Assembly (NCBI GenBank): GCA_021782655.1
Contig: JAJXUT010000016.1
Coordinates: 1 to 35,793 of the forward strand
Direction: 5' to 3'
From: Deltaproteobacteria bacterium
Lineage (GTDB): Bacteria > Desulfobacterota > Desulfobulbia > Desulfobulbales > VMSU01
DNA length: 35,793 nucleotides
This document shows positions 7,752 through 16,346 of this stretch, piece after piece. Made by a program: the position numbers and the translations under genes. The first letter of the stretch is position 1. Every line of letters begins with the position of its first letter. The notes under the pieces were generated by a model. The model saw nothing but the letters and a program-made list of their open reading frames with translations. It made no database searches and was not told the DNA's origin.

Positions 7752-9428
7752 TCAGTGCTTGACCGCGCCCTCGGCGCCGATGCCCAGGTAAGTGCGCACC
7801 TTTTCGGCCTCGAACATCTCCTCCGCCTGCTTCTCGCGGGTCATGAGCGAGACCAGGAAGGCGACCAGGAAGGCCAGACCCATGGAAAATACCCCTGGAT
7901 TCTTCATCTTGAAAGGGGCGGGCTTGACGGCCTTCTTGGCAGCCTCGGCGTCCGTCTTGGCCTTGACGAGTTCGGTCTGCTTGGCCAGCAATTGATCCGG
8001 AGCCAGGCCCGGGGCCTTGATCTCCTGGTCGAGCTTGGTCACCGCCGCAGCGGCGGTGTTCATCGCCTTCACCTCCTTGGCCTGCATGACATCGACATAG
8101 ACGGTGGGCGACAAGACGATCAGCCCCACCGCCACGATCATTCCGGTGTAGATGCTTAAGGCGGCCCCGGCGGTGGTCAGCTTCTTCCAGGTGATGGAGA
8201 GGAGCAGGGCCGGGAAGTTGGCGCTTGAGGCCACCGCGAAGGCGAGCCCCACCATGAAGGCCACGTTCTGGCCCTTGAACAGGATACCCAAGAGCACCGC
8301 CGCGATGCCCAGACACACGGTGGCGATCTTGGCGACCCGCATCTCCTCTTTCTCGTTGGCCTGGCCGTTGCGGAAGACCCCGACGTAGAGGTCGTGCGAC
8401 AGGGCGGTGGCCCCGGCCAAGGTCAGGCCGGCAACGACCGCCAGGATGGTGGCGAAGGCCACCGCCGCCAGGAAGCCCAGGAACATGCTGCCGCCGTTGA
8501 ACTCGGCCAGCGTCAAGGCCGCCATGTTGCCGCCGGCGTCGATCTTGGTGATGAACTCCTTGCCCACCAGCACCGCGGCCCCGAAGCCGATGGTCACGGT
8601 CAGGATGTAGAAGTAGCCGATGAAGCCGGTGGCATAGAACACCGATTTTCTAGCCTCGCGGGCGTCGGGCACGGTGTAGAAACGCATCAGGATATGGGGC
8701 AGGCCGGCGGTGCCGAACATCAGGGCCAGGCCCAGGGAGAAGGCGTCCAAGGGGTCGGAGATCAGGCCGCCGGGCTCCAGGAAGGAGTTGCCGTATTTGC
8801 TGGCCGCCAGATGAAAGAGCTTGCCGTAGCTGAAGTCCACCTTGCTTAAGGTGAGCAACACCAAGACCGTGGCCCCGCCCAAGAGGAGCACCGCCTTGAT
8901 GATCTGCACCCAGGTGGTGGCCAGCATGCCGCCGAAGAGCACGTAGGCGATCATCAGCCCGCCCACGATGTAGAGGGCCGACTCGTAGGGCAGGTTGAAC
9001 ATCAGCTTGATCAAGGTCCCGGCCCCCACCATCTGGGCGGTGAGGTAGAAGAGCACCGTCACCAGGGAGCCGATGGCCGCTGCGGTCTTGATGGGCCGCT
9101 GCTGGAGCCTGAAGGCGACCACGTCGGAGAAGGTGTATTTGCCTAAGTTGCGCAGCGGCTCGGAGATCAGGAACATGACGATGGGCCAGCCCACCAGCCA
9201 GCCCACCGAGTAGATGAGCCCGTCAAAGCCCTTGGTGGACACCAGCCCGGCGATGCCCAGGAAGGAGGCGGCGCTCATGTAATCTCCCGACAGGGCCAGG
9301 CCGTTCTGAAAGCCGGTGATGCCGCCGCCGGCGGCGTAGAATTGACTGGCGGTCTTGGTCTTCTTGGCCGCCCAGTAGGTGATGCCCAGGGTGGCTAAGA
9401 CAAAGAGCAGAAAGCAGAGCACCGACAC
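7752..9428 (-). CDS. actP: Cation/acetate symporter, SSS family (ActP-like)
   Basis: Sodium:solute symporter importing acetate or a similar monocarboxylate. From the GTG at 9428, 558 residues with about 13 membrane helices. Family hallmarks are [77 protein letters not shown] and [21 protein letters not shown] soluble Ala/Lys-rich insert before the last helix (about residues 470-510) is longer than in E. coli ActP. The start is uncertain: GTG 9428 has no Shine-Dalgarno and cuts into the usual N-terminus. Frame-matching residues (TVIGTLNP) continue upstream to the stop of the DUF485 gene but without any ATG, GTG or TTG. A well-placed ribosome-binding site serves ATG 9483 in another frame, hinting at a frameshift. 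The DUF485 gene precedes it, the classic yjcH-actP arrangement. Confidence 0.88.
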   Translation of the reverse strand: MSVLCFLLFVLATLGITYWAAKKTKTASQFYAAGGGITGFQNGLALSGDYMSAASFLGIAGLVSTKGFDGLIYSVGWLVGWPIVMFLISEPLRNLGKYTFSDVVAFRLQQRPIKTAAAIGSLVTVLFYLTAQMVGAGTLIKLMFNLPYESALYIVGGLMIAYVLFGGMLATTWVQIIKAVLLLGGATVLVLLTLSKVDFSYGKLFHLAASKYGNSFLEPGGLISDPLDAFSLGLALMFGTAGLPHILMRFYTVPDAREARKSVFYATGFIGYFYILTVTIGFGAAVLVGKEFITKIDAGGNMAALTLAEFNGGSMFLGFLAAVAFATILAVVAGLTLAGATALSHDLYVGVFRNGQANEKEEMRVAKIATVCLGIAAVLLGILFKGQNVAFMVGLAFAVASSANFPALLLSITWKKLTTAGAALSIYTGMIVAVGLIVLSPTVYVDVMQAKEVKAMNTAAAAVTKLDQEIKAPGLAPDQLLAKQTELVKAKTDAEAAKKAVKPAPFKMKNPGVFSMGLAFLVAFLVSLMTREKQAEEMFEAEKVRTYLGIGAEGAVKH

Positions 9429-9488
9429 AGGGTTTAATGTGCCGATAACTGTTTTGATATTGTTGCGCTTGTTGTGCGACCATCTCCG

Positions 9489-9803
9489 TCATCCTCCCAC
9501 CCGTTTTTTGACTCGTTTGACCATCTCGTCGTAGCTGCTGTTGGCCCAGAAGATATAAATGCCAGTCAACACCCAGGAGAGGACGATCACCCCCACCGCG
9601 ATCGGGATGCCGATGGTGATTGCCGAGCCCTCGGCGATTTTTTCGGCCAGGAAGGACTTGTCGTAGGCAATTAGCCCTATGAAGCCAAAGTACAGCACTA
9701 ACTCGATAATGGTCAGGATCAGGGAGACGGTGTTTTTCTGGGAGGCTAGGGCGCGGAACTCGGGGTCGTTAAGGATCTTATGGGCTGATTCGCTGCTCAT
9801 CAT
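9489..9803 (-). CDS. DUF485 (YjcH-like) membrane protein
   Basis: 104 residues; the small membrane partner encoded before acetate/solute:sodium symporters, of unknown mechanism. The N-terminus (ILNDPEFRALASQKNTVSLI) is the conserved DUF485 opening. Two membrane helices lie at about 26-47 and 62-87, joined by a short loop (YDKSFLAEKIAEGSAITIGI) and followed by a basic end (YDEMVKRVKKR). Two tandem ATGs occur (9803 and 9800) after GGAGG; the second has the more usual spacing of 6. The stop TGA overlaps an ATG (9492) in another frame, consistent with translational coupling to the symporter. An AT-rich leader with a sigma-70-like promoter lies upstream. Confidence 0.9.
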   Translation of the reverse strand: MMSSESAHKILNDPEFRALASQKNTVSLILTIIELVLYFGFIGLIAYDKSFLAEKIAEGSAITIGIPIAVGVIVLSWVLTGIYIFWANSSYDEMVKRVKKRVGG

Positions 9804-9921
9804 TGTCCTCCTTCTGCTGGCTGGTCTTGGTTAAACCTCATCCTTTTCATCGTGTTTAGCCTCCCTTTTCTTAAGTTGAATTTTATACCACGCTGTTACA
9901 TGTCTAAAAAACTTTTCGCAT

Positions 9922-9951
9922 TATATAGCATGGTATTTTTACGCATGTCAA
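9922..9951 (-). promoter_or_regulatory. Probable sigma-70 promoter for the DUF485-actP operon
   Basis: On the minus strand, a consensus TTGACA (9951-9946) is followed after 18 bases by TATATA (9927-9922); an overlapping TATAAT (9925-9920) would give a 20-base spacer. The region 9804-9980 is conspicuously AT-rich. Transcription starting near 9915 would leave a leader of about 110 bases before the DUF485 ATG, which is preceded by AAGGAGG. No specific operator was recognised. Confidence 0.6.
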
Positions 9952-9980
9952 GGTTTTGTGTGTGGGGGGATTTTTCTGGG

Positions 9981-10715
9981 TTACATTGACCACCAGGGCT
10001 GGTTGAACCGCTGGCCGGCCTTGAGAAAGCCGTCCAGGGTGCGCACTCCGTGTGTTTGGAGCTTGCCGGCCAGGAAGAGGAAGAGATAGGCGGTTTGTAG
10101 GGCGTCTTGCAGGGCGTTGTGGGCGGGGAAGGCGGGCAGGGCGTACTCGGCGGCCAGGGCGGAGAGGTGGTAGTCGGCGTTGGCGGCGCACTCCCCGCCC
10201 CCGCCTTGGCAGAATTCGCGGTAGCGCAGGGCCAGGCCTAGGGTATCGAGGTAGGGGGTGGCGAGGACGCCGCCCATCAGCCGCCGGGCGGCCCGGTTTA
10301 AGAACTCCAGGTCCAGGCGCACGAAGTGGCCGACCAGCAGGGCGTCGCCGCAGAATTCGACAAAGCTGGGCAGCACTTCGGCGAGCCCCGCCGCCTGGCG
10401 CAGTTCCTGGGGGGTGAGTCGGTGCACCAGGGTGCTCTTGGTCTGGAAGCGGGCCTCGGGCCGCGCCAGGGCGTGGAAGGTCTCGCCGCAGAGGATGCGC
10501 TGGTTTTTGATGCGCACCGCGCCGATGGCCACGATCTCGTCCTGGGCGCGGCTGAAGCCGGTCAGCTCGGTGTCCAAGGCCACGAACTCGTAGTCCGCAA
10601 GCGGGCCATGCCCTTCGATTCCCCGGAGAAATCGCTGTTGGTTGCGTATGATAAGCGGATGGACGGGCCGTTTACGCGCCCGCATCATCCCCCGGATCAT
10701 CTCAAAAAATCGCAT
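9981..10715 (-). CDS. DnaQ-like 3'-5' exonuclease (DEDDh)
   Basis: 244 residues of the Pol III epsilon/RNase T exonuclease superfamily. Motif ExoI is VALDTELTGF with D48 and E50; ExoII includes LVGHFVRLDLEFLN with D135; ExoIIIepsilon is AHNALQDA with H199 and D204. All five DEDDh metal/catalytic residues are therefore present. It hydrolyses nucleic acid 3' ends, but whether the target is DNA or RNA is unknown. It lies 12 bases downstream of the DUF294 nucleotidyltransferase-like gene on the same strand. That pairing is recurrent in Proteobacteria, so a joint nucleotide or nucleic-acid role is likely (inference). There is no polymerase subunit nearby, so this is not assumed to be the replicative epsilon subunit. 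Confidence 0.88.
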   Translation of the reverse strand: MRFFEMIRGMMRARKRPVHPLIIRNQQRFLRGIEGHGPLADYEFVALDTELTGFSRAQDEIVAIGAVRIKNQRILCGETFHALARPEARFQTKSTLVHRLTPQELRQAAGLAEVLPSFVEFCGDALLVGHFVRLDLEFLNRAARRLMGGVLATPYLDTLGLALRYREFCQGGGGECAANADYHLSALAAEYALPAFPAHNALQDALQTAYLFLFLAGKLQTHGVRTLDGFLKAGQRFNQPWWSM

Positions 10716-10727
10716 GGCGGCCCGTGG

Positions 10728-12632
10728 CTAGAGATCCCGGATATTGAATTCCTGCCGGATCACCTCCTGCATCCGGACGATCACACTAAAGGCCTCCTTT
10801 AAGGTCTGGCGCTCCAGGTCGGAGAGGTCTTGCGGGTTGATACGGTTATCCGGCTGCCTGCCGCCCTCCAGCATCCGCAACTGGTGCACCAGCCGCACCT
10901 GCATCAGAAATTCGTAGGCCTCGACGAGCTCGTCGTAAAGCTCCAATGATAGGTGCTGGGTCTCGTGCAGGATACGTAGGCGATCCAAGGTGTTGACCTC
11001 CTCTATGCCGTGTCGCAGGGCCATCAGCCGGGCGAAATCGACGAAGAAGACGAGGGCCTTCTCCTTGAGGTCGAAGGTGTTCTTGTGCGCGCCGTCCTTC
11101 TCGACGATGAAGTTCTTGAAGAAGGAGAGTGGGGGCCGGGAGGAGAGGCAGTTGCGGGCCAGGTGGAGGAGAAACAATCCCCCCTGGCGGGCGGTTTCGG
11201 CCAGCGTCAGCCGCAGCTCGGTTGCCAGGGAAAGCTCGCCGAATCCGGGCCGAAAATCGAAGAAGATGGTGGAGTGCAGGATCTCTTGGGGCTCTGGCTC
11301 TCCGCACCAGTCGCGGAAGTAGCCCTTCCAGGCCGCCAGCGGCTGCCGCCACTTGGGGTTGGTGGCCATGATCTCGCCGGGACACAAGGGGTAGCCGCAG
11401 AGGACCAGGTGCCGGATGGCGCCCTCGGCAAAGGCGTGAAAATACTCCTCTGCCTGCCTCATCACCACCGGGTCGGGGCTGTCCCGGTAGAGGAGGGCGT
11501 TGTCTTGGTCGGTCTTGAAGGTCTGCTCCCGGCGGCCCTCGCTGCCCATCAGGAGCCAGCAGAAGGGCAGGGGAGGCTCGCCGGTTTCCGCCGCCAGCAT
11601 GGTCAGCAGCCGGTCCAGGATCTGGTCATTTAGCACCGCGATCATCCGGGTGATGTTGTTGGCCCGGGCGCCCTCTTCGATTAGGGTGCGGATAACCAGC
11701 GGCACCTTGCGGGCCAGGAGATAGAGCCCCTCGATCCGGCGCTGGGCCATGATCTCCCGGAAGAGGTAGAGCGGCGAGGTGCCTTGTTCCACCATGATGT
11801 CGTGGGTGGTGATCATCTTGACGATCTCACCGTTCTTTTCGATGGCCAGGTGGTGCACCCGCTCTCGCATCATGGTGAGCAGGGCGTCGAAGGCCACCGC
11901 CTGGCTGGAGATGGTGCGTACCGGCGCGGCCATGATCATGGATGCCGGGGTTTGGTAGCCCAGGCCTTTAGCCACCACCTTGGCCCGTAGGTCCTTGTCG
12001 GTGACGATGCCCTTGATCTGGCCGTCGGCGCCGGTGAGCAGGAGCGAGCCGATCAGGTTGTCGGTCATGATCCGCGCCACCTCCCGCACCGTGGTGTCCT
12101 CGGGGGCGGTGTACAGCCGGCCCTTGGCGATCTCCTCCACCGGCGAGGAAAAGAGGTGCAGCGCCCCCTCGGTGCGGGGGGCGACCTGGTGCTGACGCAG
12201 CTCGGCGTAGGCCCCCTTGACCAGCTTCTCGGTCATGGAGCGCAGAAAATAGTGAGAAATTTCGGCATGTTCTTCCAGAATGGCCAGGAAATCCCGTTTG
12301 GCGATCAGGAAGCAGAAGGTGTCCTCCACCGTCTCCACGTTCAGGTTGGCCCGGGTGCCCTGGATGATCGACAGGGAGCCGAAACACTCGCCCTCGCCTC
12401 GGAAATCCTTCAGCGTCACCTCATCCTGGTCGTTTTTGAGATAACTCTTCACCCCACCCTTCTGGATCAGGTAGAGGAAGTCAACCTGGGTGGTGTTCTG
12501 GCGGAAGATCATGGTCCCGGCGGGGAAGAAGTCGATTACGCATTTTGCCGCCAACCGTGCCCGTGCCTCGGGGTCAAGGCGGTTGAAGGGCAGGGTCTGG
12601 GCGAGAAAATTGGCCACCCCCGCCACGGGCAT
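10728..12632 (-). CDS. cNMP-binding/CBS-pair/DUF294 nucleotidyltransferase-like protein
   Basis: Multi-domain signalling protein of 634 residues from ATG 12632, preferred over 12656 because AAGGAG (12647-12642) lies 9 bases upstream. Order: a cyclic-nucleotide-binding fold at about 10-125 (FFPAGTMIFRQNTTQVDFLY, GECFGSLSIIQGT); two CBS domains at about 165-280 (TVREVARIMTDNLIGSLLL, IKGIVTDKDLRAK); a GlnD-like nucleotidyltransferase core near 360-385 (MGSEGRREQTFKTDQDNALL, with the metal-binding D-x-D); and a DUF294_C helical domain to the end. The substrate is unknown. By family resemblance it may nucleotidylate a partner or sense adenylates through the CBS pair. It is the first gene of a two-gene operon with the exonuclease. 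Confidence 0.88.
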   Translation of the reverse strand: MPVAGVANFLAQTLPFNRLDPEARARLAAKCVIDFFPAGTMIFRQNTTQVDFLYLIQKGGVKSYLKNDQDEVTLKDFRGEGECFGSLSIIQGTRANLNVETVEDTFCFLIAKRDFLAILEEHAEISHYFLRSMTEKLVKGAYAELRQHQVAPRTEGALHLFSSPVEEIAKGRLYTAPEDTTVREVARIMTDNLIGSLLLTGADGQIKGIVTDKDLRAKVVAKGLGYQTPASMIMAAPVRTISSQAVAFDALLTMMRERVHHLAIEKNGEIVKMITTHDIMVEQGTSPLYLFREIMAQRRIEGLYLLARKVPLVIRTLIEEGARANNITRMIAVLNDQILDRLLTMLAAETGEPPLPFCWLLMGSEGRREQTFKTDQDNALLYRDSPDPVVMRQAEEYFHAFAEGAIRHLVLCGYPLCPGEIMATNPKWRQPLAAWKGYFRDWCGEPEPQEILHSTIFFDFRPGFGELSLATELRLTLAETARQGGLFLLHLARNCLSSRPPLSFFKNFIVEKDGAHKNTFDLKEKALVFFVDFARLMALRHGIEEVNTLDRLRILHETQHLSLELYDELVEAYEFLMQVRLVHQLRMLEGGRQPDNRINPQDLSDLERQTLKEAFSVIVRMQEVIRQEFNIRDL

Positions 12633-12725
12633 GAAGGCTTGCTCCTTTCTGGTCATGTCAGGATTCGGGAATCAGGGGAGAGGATGAGTTTGGGCGGCGT
12701 CCGTCCGTTTGAGGTTGCCGGACTT

Positions 12726-12812
12726 AGGAGCCGTACAGCAAATAACCCGGACAATTTTTTCACGACGCTTACGGCTCCTTATGCCGTCGCCGTGAGGTTT
12801 GTTGTCCAGGTT
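12726..12812. repeat. Interleaved inverted repeats, possible pseudoknot
   Basis: Pair 1 is AGGAGCCGTA (12726-12735) with TACGGCTCCT (12770-12779), a perfect 10 bp. Pair 2 is AACCCGGACAA (12744-12754) with TTGTCCAGGTT (12802-12812), 10 of 11 bp. The first arm of pair 2 lies in the loop of pair 1 and its second arm lies outside, an H-type pseudoknot topology. It could be a structured RNA leader on either strand or two operators. No known riboswitch class was recognised. Confidence 0.35.
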
Positions 12813-12968
12813 GTGGCCACTCGACGGCTTAGGTATTTACCCTAGTGGCAATGCCGCGACTTGGCAACCGTTAAATCAGGGGAAAGTTGCTAAACCTTGG
12901 CTTGCCTCGTCAGCGGGCGGCGCGATGTCCTGGTCGGCCTTTTCCGTCCGCCACCCTTTGTCTTCCGC

Positions 12969-12996
12969 TTGACTCCCCCCCTCAATCTGCTACTAT
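12969..12996 (+). promoter_or_regulatory. Possible sigma-70 promoter for the response regulator/kinase pair
   Basis: TTGACT (12969-12974), a 16-base pyrimidine-rich spacer, then TACTAT (12991-12996). The regulator ATG is 72 bases further. The match is moderate, so confidence is limited. Confidence 0.4.
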
Positions 12997-13067
12997 TTGC
13001 CTTGACGGCGTTGGTCTTTGCCGCCGGCCGGTCTATCGAGCCGATAAAATTACGGGGTTAATAAGTC

Positions 13068-14435
13068 ATGGGCCATGTCCCCAGCATCCTGGTGGTTGAC
13101 GACGAACTTAGCATGCGGGAGTTTTTGAAGATCCTGCTGGAGAAGGAGGGCTACGCCGCCCAGACCGCCGCCAACCCCACCGAGGCCCTGGCCATTGTCC
13201 GTCAAGGCGCCATCGATTTGCTCATCTCCGACATCAAGATGCCGGGCGGCAGCGGTTTGGGCCTGCTGGAGGAGCTGCGGGCCGGGGGGCTCTCCGTCCC
13301 GGTCATTCTGATCACCGCCTACGCCTCGCCTGAAGACGCGGTGCGGGCCATGAAGGGCGGGGCCTACGACTACATCACCAAGCCCTTCAACGTCCCGGAG
13401 ATCAAGGAGATCATCAGAAACGCCCTGGCCAGCGGCGGGCCGACCAAGGAGCCGGAGGAACCGGAGGGGGCGAGTTTTCAGGGCATCATCGGCCAGAGCC
13501 AGGAGATGCGCCGCATCTTCGACCTGATCCGCCGGATCGCCCCCACCCACGCCAACGTCCTGATCCAGGGAGAATCCGGCACTGGCAAGGAGCTGGTGGC
13601 CCAGGCCATTCACGAGCTTAGCAAGGCCGCGGGCCACAAGTTCGTGCCTATCGTCTGCAACGCCATCCCCGAGAGCCTGTTCGAGAGCGAGGTCTTTGGC
13701 CACGTCAAGGGCGCCTTTACCGGGGCCTTGGCCAACAAGCCCGGCCTGTTCACCGAGGCCAACCACGGCAGCGTCTTTCTGGACGAGGTGGGCGAGCTGA
13801 CTCCCCTGATCCAGACCAAGCTGCTGCGGGTGCTTCAGGAGCGGGAGTTCAAGCCGGTGGGCAGCAGCGAGACCATCAAGGCCGACGTGCGGATCATCTC
13901 CGCCACCAACCGCGACCTGGAGGCGGAGGTGGTGGACAAGCGTTTCCGCGAGGACCTTTTCTATCGCCTGGCGGTGGTGCCCATCCGGGTGCCGCCGCTT
14001 CGGGAGCGCAAGGCCGACGTGCCGCTTCTGGTCAATTATTTTCTGGCCAAGTATTCGGCCCTGTTCGGCAAGGAGATCACCGCCCTGTCCTCCTACGCCC
14101 TGGAGGTGCTGATGGATTACGACTTCCCCGGCAATGTCAGGGAGCTTGAGAACATCATCGAGCGGGGGGTGGCGCTGGAGAACTCCAACCTGATCCTGCC
14201 CGAGAGTCTGACCCTCTCTGCCCACCGGCGGCGGGCCGTCCAGTCCCGGGAGGAGGCGATGAACGGTGACGACTACTTCGAGCTGGGCCTGGACGAGGCG
14301 GTAGCCAGTCTGGAGAAGACCCTGATCTCCCAGGCCCTGGAACGGGCCGGGGGGTCGAAGATGCGGGCCGCAGAGCTGCTCAAGGTGAGTTTTCGTTCCC
14401 TCCGTTACAAGACCAAGAAGTACGGGATCGACTAG
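13068..14435 (+). CDS. Sigma-54-dependent response regulator, NtrC/PilR type
   Basis: 455 residues in three domains. The receiver (1-120) has acidic pocket D11/D12, phospho-acceptor D55 in LLISDIKMPG, T84 and K106. The AAA+ sigma-54 activator domain (about 138-365) has Walker A GESGTGKE (169-176), the sigma-54-contacting GAFTGA loop (216-221), Walker B SVFLDE (236-241) and the arginine-finger region FREDLFYRLAVVPI. A Fis-type HTH follows (about 405-455, ISQALERAGGSKMRAAELLK). It activates sigma-54 promoters after phosphorylation. The sensor kinase starts at the base after its stop. The pair resembles PilR/PilS of type IV pilus control, but no pil genes are present here, so the target is not assigned. 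Confidence 0.92.
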   Translation: MGHVPSILVVDDELSMREFLKILLEKEGYAAQTAANPTEALAIVRQGAIDLLISDIKMPGGSGLGLLEELRAGGLSVPVILITAYASPEDAVRAMKGGAYDYITKPFNVPEIKEIIRNALASGGPTKEPEEPEGASFQGIIGQSQEMRRIFDLIRRIAPTHANVLIQGESGTGKELVAQAIHELSKAAGHKFVPIVCNAIPESLFESEVFGHVKGAFTGALANKPGLFTEANHGSVFLDEVGELTPLIQTKLLRVLQEREFKPVGSSETIKADVRIISATNRDLEAEVVDKRFREDLFYRLAVVPIRVPPLRERKADVPLLVNYFLAKYSALFGKEITALSSYALEVLMDYDFPGNVRELENIIERGVALENSNLILPESLTLSAHRRRAVQSREEAMNGDDYFELGLDEAVASLEKTLISQALERAGGSKMRAAELLKVSFRSLRYKTKKYGID

Positions 14436-16097
14436 GTGGCCGCCGGGCTCTCACCCTCTCCTTCCGTCCCCGCCAACCCAGAGGAGCGTCTGCGCCGCCA
14501 GATCAAGTGGCTGCTCTTGCTTCGGGTCTGTCTGCTGACCATCTTTCTCGGGATCAGCTCGATTCTGCGCTTCAACCACCCCTCCTTGAATCTGCCGGCT
14601 GTCTCGGCGGTGGTCTTTCTTTTCCTGTTCGTCTACCTGTTCAGCATCGCCTCGGCCCTGCTCTGCGCCCGGCTCACCCGGCTCACCCTCTTCGCTTACG
14701 GCCAGGTGCTTAGCGATTGCGTCTTAAGCACGGTCATAGTCTTTGCCTCCGGGGGCAGCGAGTCGATTTTTACCTTTCTTTATTTCTTTCCGATCATCAG
14801 CGCCGGGTTGTTGTTGCTGCGCCGGGGCGGGTTGCGGGTCGCCGGGGCAGGGATCATCGGTTACGGGCTGGTGCTGGCCGCCGAGATGCCCACCCTGGCC
14901 GTGCTCTTGCCCGATAATTTCAGGATCCACGCCAGCGCCGCCCCCGTCGTCCTGCTGCAAAGTTTCCTGATCTACGGGCTGTCCTTCCTGCTGGTGGCCC
15001 TGCTCAGCGCCTTTTTGGCCGAGCGTCTGTACCTGACCGAGACCGCCTTGAATCAGGCCTCCCGCCATCTGGACTTTGTCAGCCAACTCTACAAGCAGAT
15101 CTTCGACGATCTAACCTCCGGGATCATCACCGTGGACGTGAGTGGCCGCATCACCTCCTTCAACCGGGCCGCCGAGGAGATTAGCGGCTATTTGGCCTCC
15201 GAGGTGTTGAACCGTGAGTTGTGGCGCTTATTTCCCGGCCTGCATCAGCCCGTCTCCGCCGAGGCCAGGCCGGTGATCGAGATGACCAGGAAGGACGGGG
15301 CCACCATCCCGGTGGGCTACTCCTGGGGACGTTTGAATTTGCGGGAGCGGGGCGAGGACTGCCGGGTGTACACCTTACAAGACCTGAGCCACATCCGGCA
15401 GATGGAGGAGCAGGTGCGGCAGAGCGAGAAGATGGCCGCCATCGGCAAGATCGCCGCCGGCATCGCCCACGAGTTCAGAAATCCGCTCGCCGCCATCTCC
15501 GGCGCCGCCCAGGTGCTCGATCAGGACGAACCGGTGTCCGCCGTCAACCGCAGCCTGCTCAACATCATCATCCGCGAATGCGCCCGGCTGGAGGCCAACA
15601 TCACCGATTTCTTGCAGTTCTCCAAGCCCGCGGTTCCCGAGCAGACCTGGGTGCCGCTGGCAAGCTTAATTGACGAGTGCTGGGCGATCATCATGAACGG
15701 CGCTAAATTTAATGATAATTGCCAGTTAACAACTAGTATCCCCGCCAATCTGGAATGCTGGGCCGATCACTACCAGATCAAGCAGGTGATGATAAACCTG
15801 CTGCACAACGCCTGCCTGGCCATGCAAAACGGCGGACGGGTGGAGTTCGCGGCCCGCGAGGAGGGCGGCGATGACAGAGGGGTCACGGTGATCGAGGTGC
15901 GGGACACCGGCTGCGGCATCCCGCCTGCCATGCAAAGGGACATCTTCGCCCCCTTCTTCACCACCCGCGAAAACGGCACCGGCCTGGGATTGGCTATTGT
16001 CCAGCAGATCGTCGAGGGCCATCAAGGCGCGATCACGGTGTCCAGCCAGCCAGGCCAGGGAGCCACCTTCACCCTGGTCCTGCCTCTGCCGCAGTGA
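14436..16097 (+). CDS. Membrane sensor histidine kinase, PilS-like, with PAS domain
   Basis: 553 residues starting at GTG directly after the regulator's TAG. About six membrane helices fill residues 24-195. A PAS domain follows at about 215-320 (YKQIFDDLTSGIITVDVSGR). The HisKA domain carries phospho-acceptor H345 in GIAHEFRNPLAAISGA. The HATPase domain has an N-box (MINLLHNACLAM), G1 (DTGCGIPP) and G2 (GTGLGLAIVQQIV). It presumably phosphorylates the upstream sigma-54 regulator; the order regulator then kinase is the reverse of the common pilS-pilR order. The stimulus is unknown, and the PAS region shows no obvious cofactor Cys or His pair. A short AT-rich patch (about 15700-15735) interrupts the otherwise GC-rich gene. 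Confidence 0.9.
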   Translation: MAAGLSPSPSVPANPEERLRRQIKWLLLLRVCLLTIFLGISSILRFNHPSLNLPAVSAVVFLFLFVYLFSIASALLCARLTRLTLFAYGQVLSDCVLSTVIVFASGGSESIFTFLYFFPIISAGLLLLRRGGLRVAGAGIIGYGLVLAAEMPTLAVLLPDNFRIHASAAPVVLLQSFLIYGLSFLLVALLSAFLAERLYLTETALNQASRHLDFVSQLYKQIFDDLTSGIITVDVSGRITSFNRAAEEISGYLASEVLNRELWRLFPGLHQPVSAEARPVIEMTRKDGATIPVGYSWGRLNLRERGEDCRVYTLQDLSHIRQMEEQVRQSEKMAAIGKIAAGIAHEFRNPLAAISGAAQVLDQDEPVSAVNRSLLNIIIRECARLEANITDFLQFSKPAVPEQTWVPLASLIDECWAIIMNGAKFNDNCQLTTSIPANLECWADHYQIKQVMINLLHNACLAMQNGGRVEFAAREEGGDDRGVTVIEVRDTGCGIPPAMQRDIFAPFFTTRENGTGLGLAIVQQIVEGHQGAITVSSQPGQGATFTLVLPLPQ

Positions 16098-16273
16098 TCG
16101 CCGGATTGGCGGGTCTGGCCCGGCTGGCTGTTTCTCGCCGCCTATGGCCTGGACGTCCCCTTCGCACATCTTTTGTCCAGCCGGGGGGTTAGAGAGCCCC
16201 TGCCCGCTGACCGCCGCCTGGTTACTGGTGGTCGGAAACGGGCCAGACTGGTAATTGCCAGGGGTAAAACCCC

Positions 16274-16302
16274 TTGACATGCTCTTGGATGCCGACTAGC
16301 CT
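16274..16302 (+). promoter_or_regulatory. Possible promoter before the soluble PAS kinase gene
   Basis: Consensus TTGACA (16274-16279), 17 bases, then a weak -10 TAGCCT (16297-16302). A GGGG-TAAAA-CCCC hairpin sits just upstream and overlaps the approach to the -35 box, so it may be an operator or the remnant of a terminator without a T-run. The rest of 16098-16346 shows nothing recognisable. Confidence 0.4.
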
Positions 16303-16346
16303 GATACTGGCAAAAGGCCTTTTCTTATGATTCAGGAGCGACCGTC

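Larger units (their letters stand above)
12633..13067. other. 435-bp divergent intergenic region
   Basis: No coding region I can support. It separates the minus-strand DUF294 gene from the plus-strand response regulator and should hold promoters for both. It contains interleaved inverted repeats (12726-12812) and a plausible plus-strand promoter (12969-12996), listed separately. No convincing minus-strand promoter was found. Confidence 0.6.

Noticed and set aside
16309-16330. Sigma-54 promoter before the PAS kinase (GGCAAAAGGCC region)
   Set aside because: The GG and GC elements do not have the required spacing.
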